From: Edaphochlamys debaryana
Lineage: Eukaryota > Chlorophyta > Chlorophyceae > Chlamydomonadales
NCBI GenBank assembly: GCA_016858145.1
Contig: JAEHOE010000057.1
Coordinates: 62,001 to 126,000 of the forward strand
Length of the DNA stretch: 64,000 nt
Reading direction: 5' to 3'
The translations under genes and the position numbers were made by a program. Numbering within the stretch: the stretch's first letter is position 1; each line of letters opens with the position of its first letter. Below, in pieces: positions 51,131 to 59,795 of the stretch. The notes under the pieces were generated by a model. It saw only the letters and a program-made list of their open reading frames with translations. It was not told the DNA's origin and did not search any database.

Positions 51131-52828
51131 ATGGCCACCAAGGGGGAAGCAGAAGCAGTGAGGGCCCTACAAAAAGAGGGCACATTATGTCACAAAGCGT
51201 TGAACTTGGTGAGCAATGGCATACGGATCGAGGACGGGATGCGGAGGGTCGGCGACACCGTATCGAGCCCAATCAACCAGTATGCCCTACCGGACACGCT
51301 TGCATATATCAAGGACACCGACTTCATCTTCACAAAGAAAGGTGGTGGTACGTACGAGTTCACATCTCTGATCAGGAAGCTGAACGATGAGATAGACGCA
51401 GAGTTTAAAAAGTACAGGATGTCAGTTCCGAGTGCATCGTGTCACAAGGAAGGACCGAGTGCAAGGAAGAGAGTGACGGTCAACGAGGTTGCCAAGGCCT
51501 ACACCGAACGTGTAGAGCCACCCAGGAGAACACAGGTCATAACCGAGGAGGAGCTCAGCGAGCTGGATAGGCTGCCATTGGAGCAACTGATGGTGGACAG
51601 GGAGGTCAAGGAGGTGCTGGAAGGGTACGATGCTTACAAGGACGACACAGGGTACCCATTGGTTCTCATAGAGCTCCCCGACCTACCCGGCGCACCTGTA
51701 CCCGCTCTACCCAGCAGCGACATGATGCAGCCAAAGAGGTACTCCTCATACCTCAAGTACTACGTCTACAAGATAGTTGCCGGGCTACCGACGTACAGTA
51801 GGGTGGACCACGAGTACCTGCTACCGACGGTGGACCACATTGACCGAGACCCATCAAACAACCTGGACACAAACCTGCGGTACGCGACAAAGATGCAGAA
51901 CCAGGTCAACAAGTGTCAGCCCTCAACGGAGAAGACGTACCACAACGTGACCCGAGAGGGGAAGATGCATGTCACGGTGCAAGCGTTTCTGAGCGAACGG
52001 GCCAAGAAGGAGGCGGAGGGCATCATCAGGATGGTCAGCGTATGGTTCACACTGTTTGATGAGTACGCAGAGGCTTGCAATTTGACAGGCTCCGGAGACC
52101 TGAGTGTGTTTGATGAGGACGCGTGCTGTGCGCTCAGGGGTGATTGGCGCGCCCTGGACGCCTCCAAGCGCGGCCAACTGGGGTCGCTTGTGTGGGAGCT
52201 CCTCGACCTCCTGAAGCGCGGCGTGGCTCAGGATGAGCTGCAGGCGTACCACAGTATGGGTCCCTTGGTGTCCCCTCGTACCATACCAAGGAGCCATTAC
52301 GCGGGGCGCCCACTGCTGCGGGCACTGGTCAGGGCCTGTCATGTCAAGCCGCGCCAAGACAAGTCCACGGAGCCCCGGGTGAGGCTGCAGTACAGACACA
52401 TGTGCATCACTGCCATTGCGGCGGACGTGTGCAAGTATGTCCTGCACGGGGAATTCGCTCACATGAGCCTGCTGCGCCGGCCAGATGCCGGCATACGAGT
52501 GGCAGAGTACATGGCGACTCTGGACACGCGCCCACGGCCAGCAGAGGTCTTGAACTCCTTCGAGGGCGTCATGCATGGTGAGGTGTACACGAACTCGTGC
52601 GTCAGCGCGGGAGCTGAGCACAGGCTGCGCTTCCGAGAAGTCACCGAGGTTGGCGCGGGTGATGCAATAGCTAGGAAGCGGCTCGTGGCCGAGTGCGTCG
52701 GCGCATCAGGTGAAGCGGTAGGCGGGCCCAAGCCAGAGTTTGAGCGGGTCGAAGAGCTCGACATCAAGACAATGCTGATGCACACGTACACGCTGTACCG
52801 GAACAGGGCACCCCCCTGCGGCGCGTGA
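51131..52828 (+). CDS. HNH endonuclease (homing-type), 565 aa, no introns
   Basis: ATG 51131 (MATKGEAEAVRALQKEG); the open frame starts earlier only at TTG, and ATG 51121 is out of frame. Around residues 200-265 is an HNH module: SSYLKYYVYKIVAG, then VDHIDRDPSNNLDTNLRYA and MQNQVNKCQP, the D-H..N..N pattern of HNH nucleases in homing endonucleases and in many virus genomes. Such enzymes cut DNA and promote spread of their own gene. The N-terminal 200 and C-terminal 300 residues are unfamiliar; the C-terminal part has GVMHGEVYTNSCVSAG. Codon use is less GC-biased than in the host-type genes. It has its own TATA box, is flanked by repeat arrays on the left and S/P repeats on the right, and looks intact, hence probably active or recently active. 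Confidence 0.88.
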   Translation: MATKGEAEAVRALQKEGTLCHKALNLVSNGIRIEDGMRRVGDTVSSPINQYALPDTLAYIKDTDFIFTKKGGGTYEFTSLIRKLNDEIDAEFKKYRMSVPSASCHKEGPSARKRVTVNEVAKAYTERVEPPRRTQVITEEELSELDRLPLEQLMVDREVKEVLEGYDAYKDDTGYPLVLIELPDLPGAPVPALPSSDMMQPKRYSSYLKYYVYKIVAGLPTYSRVDHEYLLPTVDHIDRDPSNNLDTNLRYATKMQNQVNKCQPSTEKTYHNVTREGKMHVTVQAFLSERAKKEAEGIIRMVSVWFTLFDEYAEACNLTGSGDLSVFDEDACCALRGDWRALDASKRGQLGSLVWELLDLLKRGVAQDELQAYHSMGPLVSPRTIPRSHYAGRPLLRALVRACHVKPRQDKSTEPRVRLQYRHMCITAIAADVCKYVLHGEFAHMSLLRRPDAGIRVAEYMATLDTRPRPAEVLNSFEGVMHGEVYTNSCVSAGAEHRLRFREVTEVGAGDAIARKRLVAECVGASGEAVGGPKPEFERVEELDIKTMLMHTYTLYRNRAPPCGA

Positions 52829-52892
52829 GTTTCAGGGGCTGGGACCGGGTGGGGAGGTGGGTGATTGGTGATTAGAGTTGGGCGGTCGGGGG

Positions 52893-53130
52893 CCGTGTGG
52901 AGGGTGTGCAGGGTGTAGGGTGCTTTCAGGAAGTTTCCCCCTCTGTATGCGCTTCTCCCTCTATCCCCCTGTTATCTACTCTCTCTCTAAAGAGAAGAAA
53001 AGGTATACACACCCTACACACCCGTCACCGCGGAGAGCCCGAAGACTGGTTCCAGTCTTGGGCGGAGCCGGGAAGAGGGCCGAGGGGTGTGTAGACAGGC
53101 CAGGCCACCCCTGCACCCCTACACACGCGC
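52893..53130 (-). repeat. S repeat, copy C (minus)
   Basis: Reverse complement of the S part at 47371-47670, with hairpin at 53042-53059. It begins 65 bp after the HNH stop and may supply its 3' end. Frames over it are artefacts. Confidence 0.9.
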
Positions 53131-53189
53131 GCGCCCCGACACCAGGGAGAGGGCGGGCGGGCGGGAGGCAACCCGCGAGCTCTGGGGCC

Positions 53190-53370
53190 CCTGCCGCCGT
53201 ACGTGCTGCTCGGTCGCGTGTCGCTGGCGCTCCACGCTCACTCGCGGACGCGCGAACGCTTTCGCGCACACGGGCTCCGCGCTGCGCGCTGCGCCCTGGC
53301 GCTCATCCTCGCTTCGCTCGGACCGCTACGGCGGGGCTTTGGCGGGATAAATGGGGCGTGTGTCCAGGAT
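53190..53370 (+). repeat. P repeat, copy 5 (plus)
   Basis: As 45362-45542, ending GGCGGGATAAATGGGGCGTG and followed by a G run (53370-53381). Confidence 0.92.
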
Positions 53371-53482
53371 GGGGGGGGGGGCTTGTCAACAGAGAGAGAC
53401 TCTGGCCTTGGGCAGTGGGGTGGGGTTGATGGTGCTGTGAGCGCCCCTTTGGCGCCCCCCTGCGTCCCGGGATCTCACTCGG

Positions 53483-53745
53483 TCGGGGGGCGTGTGTAGG
53501 GTGTGCAGGGTGTAGGGTGCTTTCAGGAAGTTTCCCCCTCTGTATGCGCTTCTCCCTCTATCCCCCTGTTATCTACTCTCTCTCTAAAGAGAAGAAAAGG
53601 TATACACACCCTACACACCCGTCACCGCGGAGAGCCCGAAGACTGGTTCCAGTCTTGGGCGGAGCCGGGAAGAGGGTCGGGGGGTGTGTAGACAGGCCAG
53701 GCCACCCCTGCACCCCTACACACACACGCGCACTCGCGCTAGAGA
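53483..53745 (-). repeat. S repeat, copy D (minus)
   Basis: Second reverse copy of S, hairpin at 53639-53656, almost identical to copy C. No P follows it. Confidence 0.9.
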
Positions 53746-53784
53746 GCTCTGGACCCCTTGGGAGGCCTTCAAGCAACCAAGGAG

Positions 53785-54030
53785 CCCACCCCGGCCCCTC
53801 ACGCGTAGGAGACACCAAGGGACCCATCAGCCCGAGACCCATCCCACCCCGGCCCCTCACGCGTAGGAGACACCAAGGGACCCATCAGCCCGAGACCCAT
53901 CACACCCCGGCCCCTCACGCGTAGGAGACACCAAGGGACCCATCCCACCCCGGCCCCTCACGCGCACAAGACACACCCATCAGCCCGAGACCCATCCCAC
54001 CCCGGCCCCTCACGCGCACACGACGCCAAG
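53785..54030. repeat. GCCCCTCACGCGTAGGAGAC tandem array
   Basis: Four to five units of about 58 bp: CACCCCGGCCCCTCACGCG, TAGGAGACACCAAGGGACCC, ATCAGCCCGAGACCCAT. The ACACCAAGGG word relates it to the other arrays. Confidence 0.92.
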
Positions 54031-54639
54031 GAGCCAACCGCAACGCTCGCTAGGTACCCCGCCAGGTACCCCGCAATGGCCCGCAACGCTCACTAGGTAC
54101 CCCGCTAGGTACCCACGGTACCGCCCTTGTTAAGTTCCGGCCCGGGAAGTTCCGGCCCGGGAAGTCGCGCAGTCGCGAACCAGGCCAAGGCCCCACAGTG
54201 AGGCTTTTCGAGGCGCGAGACGATAAAGGCATTCATTGTGAACGCGAGCTCAGAGCGCGCGCTCGACGCTGCCCGCCCAGAGAGGCGGGCAGAATCCCCC
54301 CGCGGGACTCGTCCCGAGTTGGTTGGAGCCGCGACCTTGTGGCCTGCCGGCGCCGCGGAGCGCTCGCCTGAAGCAGCCCATCGATTCAGCGGCTATCAGT
54401 GAACCCTATGACGCTCGCGCGAGGCAGAGAGCCTCACTGACGGCGCCGGGGACCGCCTAGCCACCTGCGGGCGCCTAGGTACCGTTCCAGACGGACGGGC
54501 CTCATCAAGAGTCCTTACTTGGCAACCTGGCGACTGGTGCTAATTAGGCAGCTGCAGCAGGGCCGCAATTGATTGCCAAACGCTGCAGTCGCCACTCGTT
54601 CAATTGAACCCAAACAACATACGAAACTAGTCCGCCAGG
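54031..54639. other. No supported gene
   Basis: Contains AAGTTCCGGCCCGGG twice (about 54132-54164) and CTAGGTACCCCGC repeats (54048-54115). The stretch 54240-54560 has non-repetitive, mixed sequence with small hairpins (for example CTGCCCGCC..GGCGGGCAG at 54269-54292), but no coding frame and no RNA family I recognise. Confidence 0.4.
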
Positions 54640-54690
54640 CCCCTATGCGAGACACCCCGGTATCTGGGACCCTAGCAGCCCCTCGCAGCT
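54640..54690 (+). repeat. Terminal inverted repeat, left (54.6-56.8 kb element)
   Basis: CCCCTATGCGAGA..CCCC, GGTATCTG, then ACCCTAGCAGC. The opposite end at 56842 reads CCCCTATGCGAGA..GGGG, GGTATCTG, ACCTAGCAGC in the inverse direction. Confidence 0.65.
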
Positions 54691-54873
54691 ACCCTAGCAG
54701 GACCCTAGCAGGGCCCTGCTAGGCCTGCTATCCCCAGCAGCCTAGCTGCTACCCTCCCAGCTACGCGCCCGGCAACGACCAACCGGGCCAACCGAATGTG
54801 GCTATCGTGGCAGGTACCCTGACTGATACCCTCGCACCCTCGCAACCCCAAACGCCCTCGGCAACGCTGTGTC

Positions 54874-55083
54874 TCAGCTTACGGCAGACCCAACAAGCAA
54901 AGGGTCACCAGAAGTGTGTGCCTGCGCTGCCGCGCTGAGAAGTTTCACCGCGACGTCCATCGCAATCGACTCCGCCTGGTAGCGGTGAACATCGGCCTCT
55001 CTAGAACTGCTCTTGCCTATGCAGTGGGAGTATACTGATGCTGCGCGAGTGCCGTCCTGACGTGCATCATGAGACCCCCCCAT
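54874..55083 (-). CDS. Small open frame, 69 aa
   Basis: ATG 55083, MGGSHDARQDGTRAASVY, then SREADVHRYQAESIAMDVAV and LLSAAAQAHTSGDPLLVG. Less GC-biased and more protein-like than other frames nearby. It could be a short gene or a last exon inside the candidate element. Weak. Confidence 0.3.
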   Translation of the reverse strand: MGGSHDARQDGTRAASVYSHCIGKSSSREADVHRYQAESIAMDVAVKLLSAAAQAHTSGDPLLVGSAVS

Positions 55084-56789
55084 TTGCGATTGGGCGACTT
55101 TCCCGCCACCTGACGGCGCGATAAGCTATTCTTGGTAATACCTTACAAGACAGCTATCACTAGGAAACATTCTCTTAAAAGAAACGCGCGACAATTGACA
55201 CCTCCGAACTCCCCTCGGGGGGGTGAGTACCCCCCCGAGGTCGCTATTCGTTGCGCCTGCGTGCCTGTGAGCTTGTTGCCTGACACCAATGTTGAATCAG
55301 AAGTGCGAAGTGCGGTCGAAGCGATGGCGAGGACGCAATGCAGCCGGCGCCTGAGGGACTCGTGTCGGCTGCTGCGCGCCAGCTGAGGTGCCAGCGGGTG
55401 CGAGCTGCTGGGCGCCAGCGGAGGTGCCAAATGAGGTGGGAGTGGGGGTCGCACACTGAGCACTCGGCACGCGTCGGCACGCTGGCCAAGCGCAGCACCC
55501 GCCATGCCTCGGCACTCGGCACTCCGCACTCTGCCCCCCTCCCCACATCAGTGCGCAGCATGCAGGAGAACAGCACGTGGGGAGTGGAGGAGTGAGGGTC
55601 TTGGGAAGCGCTCTGCCTGACCCCCAAACCTAACCCTTGCCATCGTCCTGTGCTGCACCCCACCCACCGTACAGCACCTGAGACGCCTCTGCACTCAACC
55701 CTCCTCAGCCTCGGCCCCCTTCCCCGCATCAGTGCGCAAGATGACAACAGCCCGCAGGTGCGCAGGGGATAAGCGGGGATGAGATTATGTACCGGCATAA
55801 GATTAAGGTGATGGGGAAACGCCCTGCGTCACCCCCACCCCGAAGCCCCAACCCCTGCCACCGTCCCTGGCTACAGGAGCCACCGTCACCCGCCGCTCCC
55901 AACGTTCCCGGCACAACAACGGCCAGCGGTTGCCCAGGTGTGATGGGAGCCTTGAGGCCACGACCCCTAACACCCCTTCCGGATTGCCCTTTCTGGTGTC
56001 TGCTCCAAGCAAGGTCAGCCGCAGTTGGTTACCCAGTACGAGGGGGCCCCAGCACTCGCTCACAGACAAGAGCTTGGTCCTTACATCGCCTTCTTGCCCC
56101 CTGCTGTATGGTCTCAGGGCAGCAAGCCTTCGGTGCGGGGCGCCTTGGTCCTGCAATCCTGGTGGCCGCGGAATTGAATCTGATCGTGTGCGCAGTCGCC
56201 ACTGCATCCGTTTGCCGCACTACCAGGCCGCGGACATATGTGAAGCCCGCTTGGCGGGCAGTTGCGTCTTGTGGGGCCGGGGGCTTAGGTCGGGGCGGGC
56301 AGGGTGGGTGGGTGGTTAAGGTGGGGAAAGCAGGTTTGGGAGGGGGCGGCGCAAGGTGGCTTTGGGTGCTTGCGGAGGAAGTCGTGTGCGTGCGTGGATG
56401 GATGGTGTCATGGGGCCAAGGACAGGCCCACTGGTTGAAGCAGGATGGACTTACGCAGAAGGGGCTGCAGTATGCGCTGGTGCTATGGCTGCCATTAGAT
56501 AATGCTGCTGTTGCGCGTGTTGCGCACCCTCCCTTCTAGTTGAGCCTCCTGGCTCGCTGGATGGAAGGAAGGAGAGGTGGAAGCGGGTCATGGGGCCAAG
56601 AGCCAGGCATGTAACGGCCGATGTGCGCCCACCAGAGCACCAGAAACAGGCCCCCATAGCCCGCCCGGATGCGCCCGCCCAAGAGGGTAGCTGATAGGGT
56701 AGCTGTCAGCCTAGCAGCCTCGCTGCTAACCTGATACCTAGCTGCTAGCCTGATACATATCTGCGACTTTCTGCTAAGGCTACCCTCGC

Positions 56790-56842
56790 AGGTCGGATAG
56801 CCTAGCTGCTAGGTATCAGATACCCCCCTTCTCGCATAGGGG
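56790..56842 (-). repeat. Terminal inverted repeat, right (54.6-56.8 kb element)
   Basis: Reverse complement begins CCCCTATGCGAGA at 56842 and includes GGTATCTG (56824-56817) and CCTAGCAGCTAGG, matching the left end with one gap. Confidence 0.65.
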
Positions 56843-57145
56843 ACAAACAGCTCACGCCCAGGTTCTCTGCACTGTTATAGCATGTTGTTAGATTATATAA
56901 GGTCAACGACCTGATGCCATGTGTGTGCAGAGGCAGCCTTCGGTGCGACGATTGGTCATCAAACGTTCGGGTGCGTGCGGGCTACGCGACAAATAAGCTC
57001 CATCCGCGAGCGAGAGGACGACCACGTAGGTAGGTTAGGATCTGCAGGCTGGGTGCACGCTGGCACAACCGCGGGGCCTTCCTTCATCTCGCTCACAGGC
57101 TAGCGGCGGCTCCGCCGCCGTCCACGCCGCCTGCTGCCCCGCGCG
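56843..57145. other. No supported gene
   Basis: Upstream of the 57146 frame. GTTATAGCATG and GATTATATAAGG (56890-56902) are A/T-rich and could be promoter words. Confidence 0.35.
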
Positions 57146-57808
57146 ATGGCCTCCCTACTCACCTATGCCGTTTCAGCACTTCTCACCCTGATGATGCTTG
57201 CGCCTGCGACGCTGGTTGCTGCGGGCGATGGTTCGAGCGCGGCGGATGCAGCGGCGCCGTCGGGGCCAACGCGCCTCCGTGGTGGTCACCTGGGTGGTCT
57301 GCCAAGGATGCTGCTGCGCCATTTCGAGCTCGTCCTGCGGGTGGGCCCATGCAGCGCTTATACAGACCGCTATGGAAGCAGCCAGCAAGGACGTAGGGTG
57401 AGAAGCACAGCTGATGAAGCTGACGAGGATAGGCCATTGTGTCTCTCGAGCTACCGGCGTCGACGGGTCATCAACAGCGGCAGCCCCACAGACAACGGTG
57501 GAGGGTCCCGGTCCTCGAACGCGGCCATGGCAACAGCTTCAACCTCATCAGCGGCCGCGACAACGGAGGCGGAGGTTCTGCCGTACAATACCGTTTGGCC
57601 GCGTGAGGCACAGGCGTTCGTTTTGCACCTGGCCGCGCTTCAACGCTGTGCAGCGGCAGCCGTAGTTGTCGCCCCGGCCGCACATCAAGAACCAGCGGGC
57701 CCAGCCAACGGCCTTCTACATGGTGCTTGTGCTGTCATCACCGACGATGTAGCCTGGATGGCGGCGGCTGATGGCGGTGTACAACGCGGAAAGCAGGGCC
57801 ACACTTAA
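57146..57808 (+). CDS. Possible secreted protein, 220 aa
   Basis: ATG 57146 with a signal-peptide-like start (MASLLTYAVSALLTLMMLAP, then ATLVAAG). A TATATAA word lies 250 bp upstream. Downstream the sequence is Ala/Ser/Gly-rich (SSNAAMATASTSSAAATTEA) and could have changed frame: another plus frame near 57520-57600 reads NSFNLISGRDNGGGGSAVQY. No intron was resolved. Followed by an A/T hairpin with a T-run (57818-57839) that may mark the 3' end. Existence plausible, structure uncertain. Confidence 0.38.
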   Translation: MASLLTYAVSALLTLMMLAPATLVAAGDGSSAADAAAPSGPTRLRGGHLGGLPRMLLRHFELVLRVGPCSAYTDRYGSSQQGRRVRSTADEADEDRPLCLSSYRRRRVINSGSPTDNGGGSRSSNAAMATASTSSAAATTEAEVLPYNTVWPREAQAFVLHLAALQRCAAAAVVVAPAAHQEPAGPANGLLHGACAVITDDVAWMAAADGGVQRGKQGHT

Positions 57809-59163
57809 TGAGTACCCACAAAATTTTTTTTTTGTGGCCCAGTCGTGTGGATTGCTGCCCTAGGATCGTTCTGCACGCCCGGTGGTGCCCAGGATCTAGC
57901 GTGTGAAGACGCTGACTCTGGTCTCGCCTCAGGGAGCGGGCTCGGGATGTCTCAAGCGCGGGTCTCGTGACGCAGGGGTATTGCGCACGTCGAAGTGGGA
58001 CTTAGGTTTGGGAAGTGATGCAGCGGAAGCGTATAGCGTGACGGGGTCAAAGGGGTGTGAGCTGACGGAAGGGGGGGGGGGATGGAGCAACGGCGCGGGG
58101 CTGCTGCGGTGAAGACCTGGCTGGGCTGAGGGCCCGCAGGGTTTAGCGTGTGATCGGGTAGGAAGCCAATGCGCTCGCCTCCGCTCGCGCACTGATGCAG
58201 GCGAGGAGCGGGGAGCGTGTCCTGTGGCGCTAGTGCGAGCGCTGAAGGGGACACGAGACAAACACAGCCGGCTGCGGGGCAGGCAGGCTGAGTGGGGGCA
58301 GGGACCAGGGGTCCGTGCCTGACGCCTCTGGGAACAGGGCGCGGGGCTCCAGGTCGGAGACAGAAGTGAGCTCTCAGATTACAGAGGGCTCGGCAGGATA
58401 GCACTTGGCAATAAAGCCGCAGAATAGCGAGTCAGGGCAGGTTTACGCTCCAGACGATCACGGTTTTGGATCCGGGGCTTACCCCATCCGTCACCGGTCA
58501 CTCCTTATGTACTCCCGGGCAATCGCATAAGGCCCCTTTGAAAGCTTCACGCACTACCGCACAACCACATCAATCAACCCAAACCACAATTGCCGTGACC
58601 ACCAAACACCTCCGAGCGTCAACAACCACACACCCTCTTCCCCCTTGGCCCTCGCCACCCATCTTGCATGGTCCAGATCCACTTGCAATATTGTACACAG
58701 GCCGCAGATGTGCTCCCGACCGCTCAGCCCTCACGACCACACACCCTTATCCCACATACGGTGCCCTTCCACTCGTCCCAGGGTATCCAGGGCGCCTCGC
58801 TCGCCACAAAGACAACTAGTGGTCCAGGGGACCCTTGCTTACTCAGTGGTACACGTGTCATTGCTCCAGGCCACACGCCACACACACCACGCCGCATGTC
58901 ACGGAATGCCGTAGAAACTTAGAAGTGCACCCCCGACTTGACAATGTGCGTGCCCTGCCATGAGCGCATGCCAATCGCTCGTGGGCATGCAAGTGCTATG
59001 GTACAGCCGCAAAGCGCGCGGCACACGCAGGAGCGTGTCGCGTGGACACCCAATCCTCATGTTCAACCACCCTCGTGCAACAGCTGTACAACGCTGGGGG
59101 TAGTTGCGGGGCTGCACGTCCCGTCAGCTAGAACCCACGCTGCGGTTGCTCGACCGCTGCATC
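57809..59163. other. No supported gene; expected to contain the 3' LTR of the gypsy element
   Basis: The minus-strand gypsy gene ends at 59174 and its 3' LTR should start near 59164 and run leftwards. The second LTR is outside the window, so LTR length and end cannot be fixed. Frames here are not protein-like. Confidence 0.4.
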
Positions 59164-59173
59164 AACCCGCCCC
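59164..59173 (-). other. Polypurine tract candidate
   Basis: On the minus strand GGGGCGGG follows the TAA stop of the integrase remnant (59174-59176) and precedes TTGATGCAGC, a plausible LTR start. This is the expected position and composition of the plus-strand primer of a gypsy element. Confidence 0.45.
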
Positions 59174-59795
59174 TTACTCGACCATGACCTCCGGGCTCGC
59201 CGCGGGCGGGTCAGTCGCCAGGCGCACGCGGCGGGAGCCGATGGAGCGGACCACGCGCAGGTGCCGGCGGGGGTCCTTGACCTTGCCCTTGAACACAATC
59301 ACCAGCGGAGGGGAGCTGCCGGGCTTCTGCCCTCGTTGCCTGGGCTTGGATTGGTGCCGCCTCTTCTGATACTCCCTTTCCGCCCTCTCCTTCGCCTCAA
59401 CGTGCCTCTTCTCCGCATCCACCGCCAACCCTTCCATGCGCTCTCGCCGTGCCCTCAGGAGCTGGTAGTGCTCGGACGTCCACTCTACACGGACCTGCTC
59501 GGGCTCAACTTCCTCCGGCGAGGCCTCCGGGTCTGCCGGGGGAGCCAGCTCCACAGCCAAGGTGAGCTCGCGCCCAAACATGCACAGAGCAGGGCTCATC
59601 TTGGTGACGGCGTGGGCCGCCGTACGATAAGCATAAGCGGCGTCGTAGCACTTGGCATCCCACTCGGTCTCCTCGGTGATCAACTTGCGGAGAGAATCCA
59701 GCAAGGTCCCCACCATGCGTTCCGCCTTCCCGTTGCCACGCGGGTTGCTACCGGCCGTGACGTACTGCTTGATGCTGCGGGAGACGCGCACTCAG
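59174..59795 (-). pseudogene. Gypsy integrase C-terminal remnant
   Basis: The frame reads [19 protein letters not shown], then [17 protein letters not shown], the last part of an integrase core including the catalytic Glu region, followed by MFGRELTL and a basic tail (KRRHQSKPRQRGQKP, VVRSIGSRRVRLA). It overlaps the end of the preceding pol frame in a different frame. Zinc-binding completion and the first two Asp of the DDE core are missing, which indicates an internal deletion with its junction near 59795. Confidence 0.82.

Larger units (their letters stand above)
54640..56842. mobile_element. Candidate 2.2-kb DNA transposon with inverted ends and subterminal CCTAGCAG repeats
   Basis: Imperfect inverted ends of about 40 bp and many subterminal CCTAGCAG/GCTAGC words within 120-150 bp of both ends (54668-54760, 56690-56820). 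Subterminal repeats are typical binding sites of transposases in hAT- or CACTA-like elements. No target-site duplication was seen at the proposed boundaries and no transposase frame was recognised inside, so it would be non-autonomous. Confidence 0.5.

Noticed and set aside
54240..54560. Possible structured RNA
   Set aside because: Some small hairpins but no match to any rRNA, tRNA, snRNA or SRP pattern I could verify by eye.
55787..56539. 250-aa plus-strand frame inside the 54.6-56.8 kb element
   Set aside because: Low protein likeness, overlapping frames on the other strand, and composition that drifts along its length; no transposase motif.
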